Source of the DNA: Dama dama
Lineage: Eukaryota; Chordata; Mammalia; Artiodactyla; Cervidae
Direction: 5' to 3'
Length of the DNA: 64,000 nucleotides
NCBI RefSeq assembly: GCF_033118175.1
Contig: NC_083692.1
Location: forward strand, 88,764,501-88,828,500
This document shows positions 37,201-47,610 of this stretch, piece by piece. The position numbers and the translations under genes are program-made. Within the stretch, counting starts at the first letter, position 1, and the number at the start of each line of letters is the position of its first letter. A model generated the notes under the pieces. That model did no database searches, was not told where the DNA came from, and saw nothing but the letters and a program-made list of their open reading frames with translations.

Positions 37201-40200
37201 ATGGCAAGAAGCAGAACTGGACTTACTACACTCCCATCTCGGCCTGATCAGAAAATGCAGAAAATGCTGCCTGATTCGGGGCTACCTGACATTTATCCAC
37301 CCAATTTGCTCATTCATTCAGTTCTTACTTTCTGAGCACCTGCTGTCTACCTGGAACTGTCCTAGTGTTGTGGGGATACAAAGGTGTCCAGGGCGTGGAT
37401 TCTAGTTACAGAAAGGAATCAAGACCAACGATAACATCAACACATGCCAAAGCAGAGTGTGCCTGAAGAAATGAGACGTAGATAAAGGTACTGTGCTAGG
37501 ATGGACATGGAAGCCTCTGAAAAGCAGGTGAAATCTAGGTAATCTTTGAAGGGTGATAGAGGTTTGGATGTTTGGACACACACTGTTGAATGGATAAATG
37601 AACATACAGCGAATGAAACAAAATAGAAACCACCAATATGACTATGAAGGGGGCACTGTGGACTTTTTGGACAAATCTGTTCTTTCATGACACTGGGATA
37701 CAGGAGGTTACAGCACCAAACCCCACAACCCAGCCACCTCACTATTTATTATGTCCAATTCTCACCAGTGAGTTCTTAGAAATATGAGCTGTCAAGCTAC
37801 CCTGTGGGATGAGTGGTTCTGTCCACAAAAGGAAAGGAGAGACTGACTTTTGCCCCATGAAGCACATGCCTAATGATTTCTCTTCCATTCAGACTTATTT
37901 AAATCAAAATACTTCTCTATGGGTTCACTCTTCCTTGTACATATCAACATCTTCTACCCTCGGTAGGCACTTCTAACTTTCTGAAGCCCTTCACATGCAT
38001 TTTCTCACTTGACACTAACTCTACGAAACAGACAAGACTAGTACGATTGCTATCTTGGCAGATAACAAGACAGAGACGCAGAAGGCGTCTGTGACTTGCC
38101 CACACTCACAACAATAGTGTCAGAATTCCCAATCTCCTAATCTCTTTTCAGAGGTTTGTTTTTGTTGTTACTTTTACTAAATCACATGAAGTCAAATTTA
38201 TATTTCCTAGTGGCTCTGCTTCAAATTTTTGACATTTCAGGTAAATGAATGTAAACGTCTGCCTACATTTCAGTGTGACAGATGGGTTGACATATGGGTA
38301 CTGGTTCCGGCAACGAGGTGCTTTCAGAGAATGCCCTTATTACAAACACATTCTCCCATGTACCTCTCACACCACGCCAATCAGCCCCCTCTTTCTTCAG
38401 TCCCACCACCCCACCGTCTCCTCATGAAAATTAACCAAGAGGCTGAGGAAACTAAAGATGTCTTTCATACCAGCCAAGCCCCCAAGAGGCATGTTGATGA
38501 GGATGAGTGACAGGGTCCCTTGCAGCCGCTCATGGGAATGTTGGCGAACAGGGCAACCCCTCAGGGGGCTTGTCCTCCCGACCTCCAGTTCCTATCTCCC
38601 ACCCATGCAGCAGTTAATCACTGACCTCTCCCTTTCTAGATCATCCAAGACACAGTTCCTACCCTGTACATGGTAGTCTGTGATATTTTTTTAGACATTC
38701 ATTCAATAAAGATTTTCTAAATCCCTGGTCTGAGCCCTAACTTCACTGAATACAGTCTAGCACCCTGATCCACTCATTTGTCGAGGCTGGAAACCTGAAA
38801 GTCTACCCAAATTCCTCCCCTCACAGCTCATGTACAACTGTCAGACCTAGCTCCTGAAAGTCCTCAAATGTGGCCTCATTTCTCTATTCTCCTGCCTACA
38901 ATCCCGTAACAGTCTCCTGACTCCTGGTCTGTTCTTCTGGTTCACTGTTCACCCCTCAGCCAGAGTGAATTTCTGGGAGAAGGACATCAGGTCCCTTCCC
39001 TGCACCTTGGGGGCCCAGTGTCCTCAGCGGGGAGTCTCCTCAGCTAAGCATATTCTAGCCTCCTGCTTAGCTGCAGTCCAGTGCTTGCCCGACAGCAACA
39101 GAATGTAAGCCACATGTGTAATTTTGATTTTTTCAGTGGTCACATTTTTAAACAGTAAAAGAAACAGGTGAAATGAATTTTAATAATGCACTTTAACTCA
39201 ATATATCAAAATTATAGTTCAACATGTAATAAATTTTAAAATGTTAACAAGCAGTTTTACCTTTTATCTCATACGTGTGTGCTCATTTGCTCAGTCATGT
39301 CCGACTCTTTGAGACCCCATGGACTATAGCCCGCCAGGCTCCTCTGTCTCTGGGATTTCCCAGGCAAGAATACTGGAGTGGGTTGCCATTTCCTCCTCCA
39401 GGGGATCGTCCCAACCCAGAAACTGAACCCACATCTCCTGTACCGGCAGGCAGATTCTTTACCACTGAACCACCTGGGAAGCCCCTTTTTTTCAAACTAA
39501 CCCTTTGAAACCCTTTCATACTTACAGCACATTGCAATTCAGACCAGCCTCACTTCAAGAACTCAGTAGCTAGAAGTACATTATTAAAATTAGTTTCACC
39601 TGCTTTTTTTTTAAACTGTTTAAAAATGTGCCTTGGCATGCATAAAGGCCAGGGGAAGGAAAGAGGGTGAAGCTACACTGGCCTTTACACACGCCTAGGA
39701 GACTCCTATCCCTTCTTCCATCAGCCAACCCCTGCCTGTCCTTCAAGATTCAGCTAAGCATCACTTCCCCTACGAAGCCTTCCTTGACTTTCTGTTGAGA
39801 TGTCCATTCTCAGCAGTGCTAAATCCCTCAGCACTTAACTATATCATTACACGTGATCCGGTAAAGTTTAGTCTTACTTTTCTGTCTTCCCCACTAAGGG
39901 GAATTTACCACAGAACTGATAAAGCTTAAACTTCAGGGTCCATCTCTCCCCTACACAAACCCTTTCCAAGGCCTCATGTTTAATTTTGTAGCAATGGTTT
40001 TATACTCCTTTTCTTAAAGAGTGTCAGACCCCACAAAACCTGGATCAACTCCTGTTCCACTGACAGGCTGAGCCGCTTGTGGGCTGGGACTGTGCCTTAT
40101 TTCTGACTGTATCCCCAGTTCCTACACAGGTCTCTGACAAAGAGAGTCCATAAATATTTGCCAAATAAACAAACATTGGAGTTCTTTAGGGCTTAATCCT

Positions 40201-43200
40201 AAACTCTCTCTCTCCCCCTCCCCCTCTCTTTCAGAGTAGCATCAGCTGGTCCTTGATTTTAATAACCATACATTTGTTGGTAATTCACAAATTTCTACTT
40301 GCAGCCCTGACTTTGTTCATAAGCTTTAAGTCCACTTGTGCAACTGCCTCTCAGAGGCACCCACTTGGAGGTGACATAAACCCTCAAACTCATTCCAGGG
40401 TGCGAACTTGTGTCTCCCCCGAACCTGTTCTTCCAATACTTGTCCTTTTCTCACTAGATGGCGCCACCATCCACCCTGCTGCTCAAGCCAAACTCCTTGA
40501 CTTCCTCTCACTGGTCCTCCACATCTGCACTACCACCAAGTCCAGATGATTCCATCTTCAACATACCTCTCAAAGATACACACACAAATATATGCTGGAT
40601 AGCTACAATAACCTCCTAACTGGACTCCCTGCTTCCACCCTTGCACACCTACCATTCACTTTGTACACAGCAGTTAGGTAGTAACTTTAAATATGATTCC
40701 TCATTACATCATTTCCCACTGAACTTCAGACAAAACCCAAACTCCATATGTGAACCACAGGGCCCTGAGGAAGCAACTGTCCCCTTACTCACTAAGTATC
40801 TGTTGTTGCTATTTAGTTGCTAAGTTGTGTCCCCATTCTTTGCAATCCAATGGACTGTAGCCTGCAGGCTCCTCCGTCCATGGGATTTCCCAGGCAAGAA
40901 TCCTGACCTCTAATTCTTTCCTCTAATGCATCAAGGTCTGTCCCTGCTCTGAGTCTTTGCAAATGCTTCCTTGTCTTCCCCTATGGAGCACGGGGAAGAA
41001 ATCCAGAAGAAGCCTCATCCTCATGTCTACTTAGACTTCTCCCCCAAGAGGCCCCCCTTGCTCTCCCTGGCTGAAGGGGGCCCACTGCCTTTGCTCTCCA
41101 TCACGTGCACTGCTTACTGTCCTCACAGCACTTTTCATACTCGGAAATATGTTAACTTATTTTACTTGTTTATCATCCACATGCCCACTCCCCCACACTA
41201 AAACATTTTCTGTCAGTTTTATATCTCCAGTTTATTCAGGTGGCAGAGCATCTAGAAATCATGCTGTTTTTTTGGAGAACACCATGATTACCTAATTTCA
41301 TATTTAATCCCATCACATACACTAGGGAAAAAAAGATTACCCTGTTGTGTGAGTACATGTAAAATCTCTTTTCGAGATCTATAGAAAAAAATAAGTCATT
41401 CTAAAATGTGTCATCAGATATTTGAGTTTTTCTGTTAATATTTGCCTGTTTCTTATGATTCATTTTCTCCTCTGCTAGCACCCAGCAGCAGATGAATGCT
41501 GAAGCTTAAGAAAATTTTATAGAGAAAAGAAGCCTTAACACGGAGGATTCGATTCTTGCCATGTTTCCCTGATAACTAGGGGGAAGCTGACTGTTATTTA
41601 AGAACTTAGGGAACTCTTGGTGTCCAGCGGTTAGGACTCCATTCTCTCACTGCCAAGGGCCTGGGTTTGATCCCTGGATGGGGAACTAAGATCCCACAAG
41701 CCACATGCTGCAGCCGGAAAAGAAAATAATAGAGAAAAACAGAGGCGGGAACCCCTCAGACTAACTAGGATGAGTGCTTTTGGAGCACTGTGGATTATCT
41801 GCAGGCTAGCAAGGACAGGCCCACAGAGGCAGGAAGGGCGCTGGTGGCTGCTTCTTGTTCACAGCAGACAGCTGGCTCTCTGGCAGCACAGGCACTGGAA
41901 TAAATGTTAACCCTGACAAGAAAGGGAAGAGTGGTTCCTAAAGAGGCACCAGGTTTGTCTGCTTGGGATTCCTGTCCGTTGGTTTAAAAAAAAAAAAAAA
42001 AAAAAAATCCCTGCCAGGAAGAAAATAGCCTGTAGCACAATGAAGAAAGAGTGACAGACTTCTTCCTGGGGTTTCACATTCTGAAGTATGCTCACGGGCA
42101 GAATGTGGATATGGGGTTTCCAAAGGAGGCTGGACCAGTCTCATTCCCCACCTTACGTATCGTTTCACCACTGATGCTCTGTGGTGAAGGGCTGTCTCGC
42201 CAACCAGAATCTCATGCAGACAGCCGGTTCTTTCTACCTAAGCCTGCATGTAGGATCTCAGTTCCCCAAGCAGGGTCTGAACCTGGGCCATGGTAGTGAA
42301 AGCCCAGAATCCTAACCACTAGGCCACCAGAGAACTCCCGTCTTGCAGGGTTTTACTGAAAAGTTGTTGAGGTGATGTATGTATGTCATAGCCCTCCACA
42401 AGTGTGGATTCCTTTCCCTACTCCCTTTTCTCTGTAATCTGGAGACCCTGACCTGTCAGAGGAACAGTTTGTTTCCCTGAGGAAAGAACCAAATACTTAT
42501 AGAGCTTCTGCTAGGGATGAGGCATTGAGCTTAGCCCTTTGGGAGCTACAAAGATTATTTCCTCTATTTAACAGCAATGATGAGCCTAATCCCATGGCCA
42601 CACCTCACCCCCGGCTGCCAAGAGAGGAAGGGAGAGGCCCAAGTGTCTTTCCTGTTCCTGGGAGCTGGCTCCCACTGCCCTCCACTTCTCTTTCCCCTGC
42701 TTAAACTTCCTGAGCAGCGGAGGCTCAGACTCCTCCCCAGCCCTCCTCCTCCTCCTGGACTCCTGACCACTCTGTCTGCCCTTCCCTACTCCTTACTCCC
42801 TTCCCTCTGGGGCGCGGCTGACTTACTAAGCCTAGCTTCCCTGCCTTCTCCAAGTGATGCTCAAAGGGACCCATTAGTCAGGGAAGAGGCGTCAACTGAT
42901 AGGTCAGTGTGAATGAGGTACAAGCATGCTTATTTTTGAGTTAAAGTTTCATAGTTAAAGTTACAGTAAGGTAATTTGCAGGGGTGAGTACACACCCTTG
43001 CATAAACCACAAAAATGAGTGCCAGCACAGAAAAGGGGGTAGGGAAAAGAATCCACACGTGTGGAGGCCCTGTGACATATGTATATCATCTCAACAAGTT
43101 TTCAGTAAAACCCTGCAAGAGAGGAGTTCTCTGGTGGCCTAGTGGTTAGGATTCTGGGTTCTCACTACCATGGCCCAGGTTCAGACCCTGCTTGGGGAAC

Positions 43201-46200
43201 ATGGCCAAAAAAGAAAAGAAAAACACAGACCAAAGATTGGATTTTCAGAGAATTGCTTGAAGAATTCAAACAGAATGGCTTGCCTCAGACTGTCAGTGAA
43301 GGACAGGTTAATTTATCTCCCTCTAACAAGACCATAGGTCTTGGGCAGCCAAACACAGACATAATGCTACAAGCAAAGGGAGTTACCCCTCTCTCTGGCT
43401 ATAAGAAACCTGGGGTGAAACTGCAAATCCACATGTTTTCAAAAACCATTTCTAAACAGTTATAGCTTCTTAATTATTTGGACTAATTTTTAGAAGGCAG
43501 CTGTTCTTGCCAGACAGTCCTAACTACAGGTTTTCAATTTTAAATAAATACAAATTTACTTTCAAGGACAGCCAGTATTTCAACTTGGTTTTTTTTTTTT
43601 TTTTTAATAATGCTGTTAATTAAAATTCATACTGGGTCCATTTTAATAAACAGATAAGAACAGCTGTAATTAGCACTGGTCTCACTGCTTGGCAAAGAGC
43701 TGCTACGAAAGACCTTGAACAGTCTTTAAGTAAGTTACAAATTCTCTTTTGAAATCACAATTATACTTTACTTGTTTGGCAAGCTTTGTCTAGTTCTGAT
43801 AAAATGGAAAATCGAGAATCTGCAGCATTTAAAGGAAAACAGAATTACTATGAAGGACTGGGAGGAAAGTCAGAGGCATTTTGAGAACTGCTGGTCTAGC
43901 ATACACCAAACCACAGATGCTTCCCAGAAAAGTAGCAGGATTCACAGCCACCTTCAGCAAAGCCTGCCCTGAGAGCTTCGTTAGGAGAGAGGCCCCTGTT
44001 TGTTTAAACGAGGTAACGCTCTCAGCCTCCTTTTCTTTTTGAAGCCTCTGGCTTCTTAGAGCAGTCATCTGGGAAGATAGCACTGAATGGGAAGTTAGGA
44101 TACCAAGGGTTCCCATTCCAGTTTGGAAACCTTCTGGCTATCCAACCTTGGGCAGGATATTTCTCCTTTTTGAGCCACCACACAAATGTACTAATTGAAG
44201 GTCAGTTGATCAGACAGATAACCGCTGTGTTGGGCCTGCCAAAACTGAACTCACTTAGACACAGGACATTATCAATGAATGTTAGAGCTAAACAGAACCT
44301 TTTCATGATTAGTTGGACTCTGTCATTTCCCCCAGAGATGGGAAGGGGTCTGTCCAAGGTCACACAGTTAGAGGGGGCCTTGGATTAGAACCCACGTTTC
44401 TCAATTCAGCCCCATGCTTTGAACACCACACGTTATCTCAGAAGTCCTAAAGGAATTACATTTCATTTCCTTTGTACCACGTAGCTCTGAGATGTATTGC
44501 TGAGTTTGGTCTCCATCCTGCCCACTCATCAAAACTGTGCTGGATTAAGCAGCTAAGTCCTTCTACTCTTTGCACGCAAAATTCTGCTCACACTAGTGGC
44601 TTCTCTGAGATCTGAAACAGGCAGGATATGAGCCAACCTTTGCCCAAACTCACCTTTAGGAGCATGAGAGAAATGAGGTCTGTGTTCCCTAGGGTACTCT
44701 CACTTTTGAGTCTCAAGGAACAAAAAACTTCGGGATGGATGTCAAGAGATCACTTCTCCAGTTAAATCTCACTGTCCAGATTATTGACTCAAGCAATGAA
44801 TTTAGCAGGAAAGTCCCTCACAGAGGCAGAGAAATTCTTGGAATGGAACTGTGGAGTCAGAAGAAAGCCCCAGAGCTGGAGCTCTCAATATCTGATCTCC
44901 AGTCAGCACCAAAACAGAGCTCTACATCCACTGGCTTGTCAGTGGATGAGAGGAGCTCCCACCTCCAATATTTTAAAAACCAAACAAAACTCAAATAACC
45001 TCCTCCTTCTCAGACCCTAAACAAGCTACCAGCCCTGCACGCTCCGCGCCCCCCCCCCCCCCCCGCCCCGGTCTGGAATGTGAACAAACAGGATTAAATG
45101 AAAGTAAGGGTGCTAGATAAACCCTAAACACCATGCACATGGAAAAGATTATCATTTTTCCCTGCCTGATATCTCCTTGGACATTCTCCAAAGCCCAGTT
45201 CAAATGTCATTTCTGAAGACCCAATCCAACCAACCTGGGTTCATCCTAGCTTCACCAATTTTCTCTGTGACATTGAACAAGTGGTTTAACTTCATTAGGC
45301 CTCAGTTTCTTCCCCTGCCAATGGGGAATCATAATAATAACCATTTTATGGGATGATTAGGTGTTGACCCAAGGTCATTCTTGCAAAAGGCCCAGCATGG
45401 CACCTGGCAGAGAATAGGACTCTATAAATATTGAATGGACTGTGAGGGAACCAGAACACTCACTCATCTCTTGAGGTCTGATCCAGCATTTTTCATTCTT
45501 CAGTCCCTGCCTTCCCCCCTGTTCTTTTGCCCAAAAGGGGCTAAACAAGCCTTAGCCAATCTGCTCTTACCTTGCTGAGGTCCCCTAGGGCCATGACCTT
45601 GGCCACTGGCCTCTTGTTGAGCTGCTCCTTCACCCAGAGCTCGAGCTGTTTGTTCCACTTCATAGTGAACACATAGAAGGCATAAGCCAGCAGCAGTAGC
45701 ACGCTCTCCCACCACGCAATGAGGCTATCCAGGAAGAAGAGGATGAGCATCATTAGGTCAAAGATGTAGAAGGTGATGTCACGGAACAAGGGCCACCAGG
45801 TGAGGTTGAGGATCTCCCGGGAGAAGAGGGCACAAGTGCCAATGACAAAGAGGATGTTGAACACCGCAGAGCCCACTATGGTGCCAATGCCCACATTGCT
45901 GTGGGAGATGAAGACGCCGATGAGGGAGGTGAAGAGCTCAGGGGCAGAGCCTCCAGCAGCCATGAATGTAGCACCTGCCACATCCTCAGAGATCTGCAGC
46001 TTGTCTGTGATGACGCCCAGGGCAGGGACAAAGTACTCATCGCAAACGATGGCCAAGGCTACAAACACATACATCATGCCAAAGATGTGCAGGACCACCC
46101 AGCCCTGCCTCCGCTCCTCCACACTGAACAGGTCTCGGGGGTACTCTGCCTTGGGGTGCAGGTCTGGCCGCCCGGAAGGCAACACTGAGGGACCAGGAGT

Positions 46201-47457
46201 CTGTGGGATCACAGCTGTTGTTCGACTGGGGGAGGGGGCAGTGGGTGCAACTGGGGCTGGCTCCACCACCAGGCAGTGGCGGACCTGGATGGTTGGATTT
46301 GGCCTGACCCTGGGAGTTGCTGGGGTGCTGGGTGCTTTGGAAGGGTTCTTCAAAAGCCCCCTGAAGGTGGTTGAGGATATTCTGATGGTCGGTGCACTGG
46401 TTCCGGACAAGGGATTCCTGACGTTCCAAGCAGCAGTCGAAGCTCTGGCTTCTGCTGGGCTGCCACGTGTTACGGTGCTTACTGTCACCTGCCCCTCGGA
46501 GACGGCCGAAGTGCGCTCCAGGACCGTTCCCCGGGGTGTTGTCAGGGGGTTTTTTCCCACCATCCCCTGGTGGTTGACTGAGCTATTACTGTCCACTCTT
46601 TTGGGGGTAGGCAGGATCTTCTTTTCTACCACATTTCTTGGAGAAATCAAGGTGTCTGTTTCTAAGTCACTTAACAGGAAGGTTGGGGTGTTATCAGTTA
46701 TTCCCTTGAGAGGACCTGGGGTGGTTTTCTCCACTAGTCTCTTGGGGGGGTTGGTCTCCAACATTTTCTTGGTTGCCATAATTTCACTGTCTTTCATTGT
46801 TGTTCTGGCGGTGATCCCATGGCTCCTTGGCATTGTCATGAGTATGGACGGGGCATAACTGTTTACCATTCTACCAAGTGGGGATGGGGAGTATTTCTCC
46901 ACCTTACCCCTGGATTGAGTTGGGCGGGAGCTCTTTACTTCTCCCCTGGGTGTCGCAGGGGTATAATTATTTACCATTGGTCTGCTTTGAGTGTAGTGAT
47001 TCAGTACTCCTCTGGGTGTGGCTGAGGTGTCTTCCTTCACTTTTCCTGTGCCTGTTGGTGCTGGGCTGTAGTTATTCTTGGGTATTGTTGGAGTGATGCT
47101 GGCTGTTCTTCTAGGTATACTGGGGGTGTTCTTCATTGCTACGCCAGGTGTTGTTCCATCTCTGCCTGCTGTGGCTTCAGGTGCCCATGCCTCAACCTCC
47201 AATTCAGAGCTAGATTTTGAAGTCTCACTGCTCACCATCATCATCTCCTTGTTGGAAAGGTCCCGGCTGGCTACTTTTACAGGGTGTTGGGAAGAGACTG
47301 CTGCCCACAGTGTGGGGAGGCCCTGCTGGCTCGTCAGGTACTGGTAGGTGGAACCTATGATCAACATTCCCAATAGAAAGAGGGGGCGACTCCAATGAAG
47401 CCGCTTTGGCCAGAGTGACCGCCTCTCCTGTGCCCCCATCCTGATCAATTTCCCCAT
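21967..47457 (-). CDS. SLC24A1: SLC24A1 (NCKX1), rod Na+/Ca2+,K+ exchanger, complete CDS in nine exons
   Basis: Joined in transcript order: 47457-45571, 35511-35458, 33844-33736, 29942-29856, 28820-28729, 25878-25111, 24384-24295, 23421-23255, 22216-21967. The sum is 3504 nt, 1167 residues plus stop, in frame throughout. Known role: plasma-membrane exchanger of rod outer segments that uses Na+ and K+ gradients to extrude Ca2+; human loss causes congenital stationary night blindness. Order of parts: N-terminal hydrophobic segment (about 25-42), long Thr/Pro-rich extracellular region (to about 450), first membrane cluster with alpha-1 repeat (GGSAPE at 502-507), cytoplasmic loop (about 605-975) with acidic tandem repeats and a poly-Glu tract, then the second membrane cluster with alpha-2 repeat (GTSIPD at 1049-1054). 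I recall about 1216 residues for published bovine NCKX1 and about 1099 for human. No lesion is seen. Confidence 0.97.
22217..23254 (-). other. SLC24A1 intron before the last exon
   Basis: Holds a short Bov-tA SINE at 22366-22483; otherwise nothing recognised. Confidence 0.6.
22366..22483 (-). mobile_element. Bov-tA type SINE, truncated
   Basis: Reverse orientation: agttgctcagtcgtctgact, gactgtagcctaccaggctc, tactgaagtgggttgccat. Head region missing. Confidence 0.85.
23255..23421 (-). CDS. SLC24A1: SLC24A1 exon: alpha-2 ion-binding repeat (167 nt)
   Basis: Acceptor ...atttaccag, donor gtgagt. Encodes [40 protein letters not shown], and [15 protein letters not shown] plus two bases of a Gly codon. 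GTSIPD with the following [10 protein letters not shown] is the alpha-2 signature of the NCX/NCKX superfamily, pairing with alpha-1 in the first coding exon to form the transport site. Key Asp and Ser residues are intact. Confidence 0.97.
23422..24294 (-). other. SLC24A1 intron with L2-like remnant
   Basis: Positions about 23755-24115 resemble an old L2 LINE 3' region (ctgctatgtgccaggaactt ... tgagtgcagtgttccaggtg). Low certainty; no exon. Confidence 0.4.
24295..24384 (-). CDS. SLC24A1: SLC24A1 exon: membrane span (90 nt)
   Basis: Acceptor ...ttcaaacag, donor gtgagt. Thirty whole codons: [20 protein letters not shown] then [10 protein letters not shown]. It forms one hydrophobic span leading into the alpha-2 region. 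Confidence 0.96.
24385..25110 (-). other. SLC24A1 intron, no element recognised
   Basis: About 0.7 kb of unique sequence between the acidic-loop exon and the next membrane exon. Confidence 0.55.
25111..25878 (-). CDS. SLC24A1: SLC24A1 exon: acidic repeats, poly-Glu tract, start of second membrane half
   Basis: 256 whole codons between acceptor ...ggattgcag and donor gtgggt, phase 0 at both ends. Residues 63-162 of the exon (protein about 806-905) hold six units of [17 protein letters not shown] or variants. Residues 190-218 (protein about 933-961) are an almost unbroken Asp/Glu run. Then comes the conserved [18 protein letters not shown] and a membrane span ending PDVRRL. The acidic loop is typical of mammalian rod NCKX1; unit number is known to vary between species. 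Repeat number makes this the part most likely to vary or be misassembled. Confidence 0.96.
25221..25320 (-). repeat. Interrupted GAG/GAA (CTC/TTC) tract coding poly-Glu
   Basis: Polypyrimidine on + and polypurine on -, built from CTC, TTC and ATC/GTC triplets and encoding Glu with a few Asp and Gly. It is coding, within SLC24A1, and interrupted by GAT and GAC codons. Confidence 0.9.
25422..25720 (-). repeat. 51-bp coding minisatellite in SLC24A1
   Basis: The core cttctcctgcctgg starts at 25422, 25473, 25524, 25575, 25626 and 25671. The first five steps are 51, 51, 51, 51 bp and the last is 45 bp (a two-codon deletion). Units at 25473-25523, 25524-25574 and 25575-25625 are identical base for base; outer units differ. 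Confidence 0.95.
26515..26770 (+). mobile_element. MIR SINE, old
   Basis: tttttatgtgccaggcatca, cccatctgacagatgaagca, gaagctgggatttgaatgtg: the MIR core in forward orientation. Confidence 0.75.
27045..27215 (+). mobile_element. MER5-like hAT fragment
   Basis: gtgattctaaactctgctgc, atgctaaaatcacctagagg, gcccaaggacccaccccaga resemble the MER5A consensus from memory. Confidence 0.55.
28729..28820 (-). CDS. SLC24A1: SLC24A1 exon, cytoplasmic loop (92 nt)
   Basis: Acceptor ...cctttaaag, donor gtaggc. Two bases finish a Glu codon, then [20 protein letters not shown] and [10 protein letters not shown] follow, ending in phase 0. An alternative acceptor AG two bases further in would break the frame and is not chosen. 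Confidence 0.93.
28821..29855 (-). other. SLC24A1 intron with MIR-like remnant
   Basis: About 29235-29345 has a reverse MIR-like core (caagccacttgatctctctg, agcttcagtttccttgtcta). The rest is unique GC-rich sequence. Confidence 0.5.
29856..29942 (-). CDS. SLC24A1: SLC24A1 exon, cytoplasmic loop (87 nt)
   Basis: Acceptor ...cattcacag, donor gtgaga. Phase 1 at both ends, 29 codons in all. Encodes [20 protein letters not shown] then QAKAESRPE; charged and low-complexity. Length is a multiple of three, so skipping is frame-neutral. Confidence 0.93.
29943..33735 (-). other. SLC24A1 intron
   Basis: About 3.8 kb. A reverse MIR lies at about 31035-31240. The remainder, including the GC-richer 32-33.7 kb stretch, shows no exon or element I can support. 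Confidence 0.5.
31035..31240 (-). mobile_element. MIR SINE, old
   Basis: ttggagccagatgcctgggt, ttctgccacttgctagctgt, tacctcagattcctcaccta: MIR in reverse orientation. Confidence 0.75.
33736..33844 (-). CDS. SLC24A1: SLC24A1 exon, cytoplasmic loop (109 nt)
   Basis: Acceptor ...cctgctcag, donor gtaagc. Encodes [20 protein letters not shown] then [16 protein letters not shown] and one base of a Gly codon. This Ser-rich, helix-like part of the loop is conserved in NCKX1. Confidence 0.95.
33845..35457 (-). other. SLC24A1 intron, no element recognised
   Basis: About 1.6 kb of unique sequence; a weak MIR-like core near 35180-35230 is too short to call. Confidence 0.5.
35458..35511 (-). CDS. SLC24A1: SLC24A1 exon, cytoplasmic loop (54 nt)
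   Basis: - strand acceptor ...tgtttgcag, donor gtgggt. It encodes 18 whole codons, [18 protein letters not shown], matching the start of the NCKX1 cytoplasmic loop. Phase 0 at both ends means the exon can be skipped without shifting the frame. Confidence 0.95.
35978..36190 (+). mobile_element. Bov-tA type SINE, full-length
   Basis: gggataccctggtggctcag to gagtcaggcacagctgagca and aacactccacttt, flanked by atttgtatg copies at both ends. Confidence 0.92.
36351..36796. repeat. Perfect 44-bp inverted repeat (arms 36351-36394 and 36753-36796)
   Basis: Reading 36351-36394 and the reverse complement of 36753-36796 base by base gives 44 matches of 44, with a mismatch immediately outside on each side. 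The right arm covers the junction of non-BovB sequence (agcttgccactct) and BovB 3' sequence (gacagaggatga). Confidence 0.9.
36764..36915 (+). mobile_element. BovB 3'-end fragment
   Basis: acgacagaggatgaggtggt, gacatgagtttgagcaagct, gcagagagtcggacgtgact, ending gagcgactgaac. Its left end lies in an inverted-repeat arm. Confidence 0.85.
37980..38135 (+). mobile_element. MIR SINE, old
   Basis: cttcacatgcattttctcac, gacgcagaaggcgtctgtga, cttgcccacactcacaac fit a forward MIR core. Confidence 0.55.
39277..39486 (-). mobile_element. Bov-tA type SINE, full-length
   Basis: tttgctcagtcatgtccgac at left, ccacctgggaagcccc at right; full reverse copy. Confidence 0.92.
40802..40907 (-). mobile_element. 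Bov-tA type SINE, truncated
   Basis: tagttgctaagttgtgtccc, tggactgtagcctgcaggct, gatttcccaggcaagaatcc; stops before the tRNA-like head. Confidence 0.85.
41608..41732 (+). mobile_element. CHR-type SINE (short form)
   Basis: gggaactcttggtgtccagc, gatccctggatggggaacta, gatcccacaagccacatgct, A-rich tail. Confidence 0.85.
41985..42007. repeat. Poly(A) run
   Basis: A run of about 22 A. Confidence 0.9.
42245..42342 (-). mobile_element. CHR-type SINE (short form)
   Basis: ggatctcagttccccaagca, agaatcctaaccactaggcc, accagagaactccc in reverse orientation. Confidence 0.8.
43118..43224 (+). mobile_element. CHR-type SINE (short form)
   Basis: aggagttctctggtggccta, gtggttaggattctgggttc, gaccctgcttggggaacatg, A-rich tail. 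Confidence 0.8.
45049..45064. repeat. C16 homopolymer
   Basis: Sixteen C on +, followed by GCCCCGG; G-rich on the SLC24A1 transcript strand, about 500 bp into the intron after the first coding exon. Confidence 0.9.
45235..45445 (-). mobile_element. MIR SINE, old
   Basis: gaacaagtggtttaacttca, cctcagtttcttcccctgcc, agcatggcacctggcagaga: reverse MIR. Confidence 0.75.
45571..47457 (-). CDS. SLC24A1: SLC24A1 first coding exon: extracellular region and first membrane half
   Basis: 629 codons from ATG at 47457 ([16 protein letters not shown]) to ALGDLSK, then donor gtaaga. Residues 25-42 are hydrophobic ([10 protein letters not shown]) and fit a signal or anchor segment. Residues 100-430 are rich in Thr, Pro, Ser and Arg with loose repeats of TPRG and NYxP type, as expected for the glycosylated extracellular domain. 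From 452 on there are five probable membrane spans. The ion-binding alpha-1 repeat (about 493-540) carries [15 protein letters not shown] and [13 protein letters not shown]. This ATG is the first in the exon that opens the frame and gives the usual N-terminus. Confidence 0.97.
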
Positions 47458-47610
47458 GATGGCCAGTAATGCCTGGCTATAGAAAGCCTCTCATTCTGTC
47501 CACAGGAAGATGGGGGATGCTCTGGGATTCAGATTAGAAATCAGAGACGTCCTCCATGAAGGACATGGAAGAAATCCTCCATGAAGTCCAGCCAGGGGGT
47601 AACCACAAAC
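47458..47610 (-). other. SLC24A1: SLC24A1 5'UTR part of the first coding exon
   Basis: On the - strand a run of T ending ttctttctag lies at 47611-47625 and makes a good splice acceptor, so the exon probably starts at 47610. The 153 nt before the ATG would be 5'UTR spliced from an upstream non-coding exon. That exon was not recognised; it may lie in 48-64 kb or beyond. Confidence 0.6.

Larger units (their letters stand above)
35512..45570 (-). other. Long SLC24A1 intron after the first coding exon
   Basis: About 10 kb with Bov-tA and CHR SINEs, BovB tails, MIRs and an L2-like stretch (about 37310-37560), each listed separately where clear. Unlisted stretches (for example 38.2-39.2, 39.5-40.8 and 43.3-45.2 kb) hold nothing I can name. 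Confidence 0.6.

Noticed and set aside
46037..46429. Alternative - strand frame (130 codons) inside the SLC24A1 first exon
   Set aside because: Out-of-frame shadow overlapping the real reading frame.
45773..46858. 361-codon + strand open frame opposite the first SLC24A1 coding exon
   Set aside because: Antisense to a verified exon; its openness follows from the Thr/Pro-rich codon use on the other strand, and the protein resembles nothing I know.
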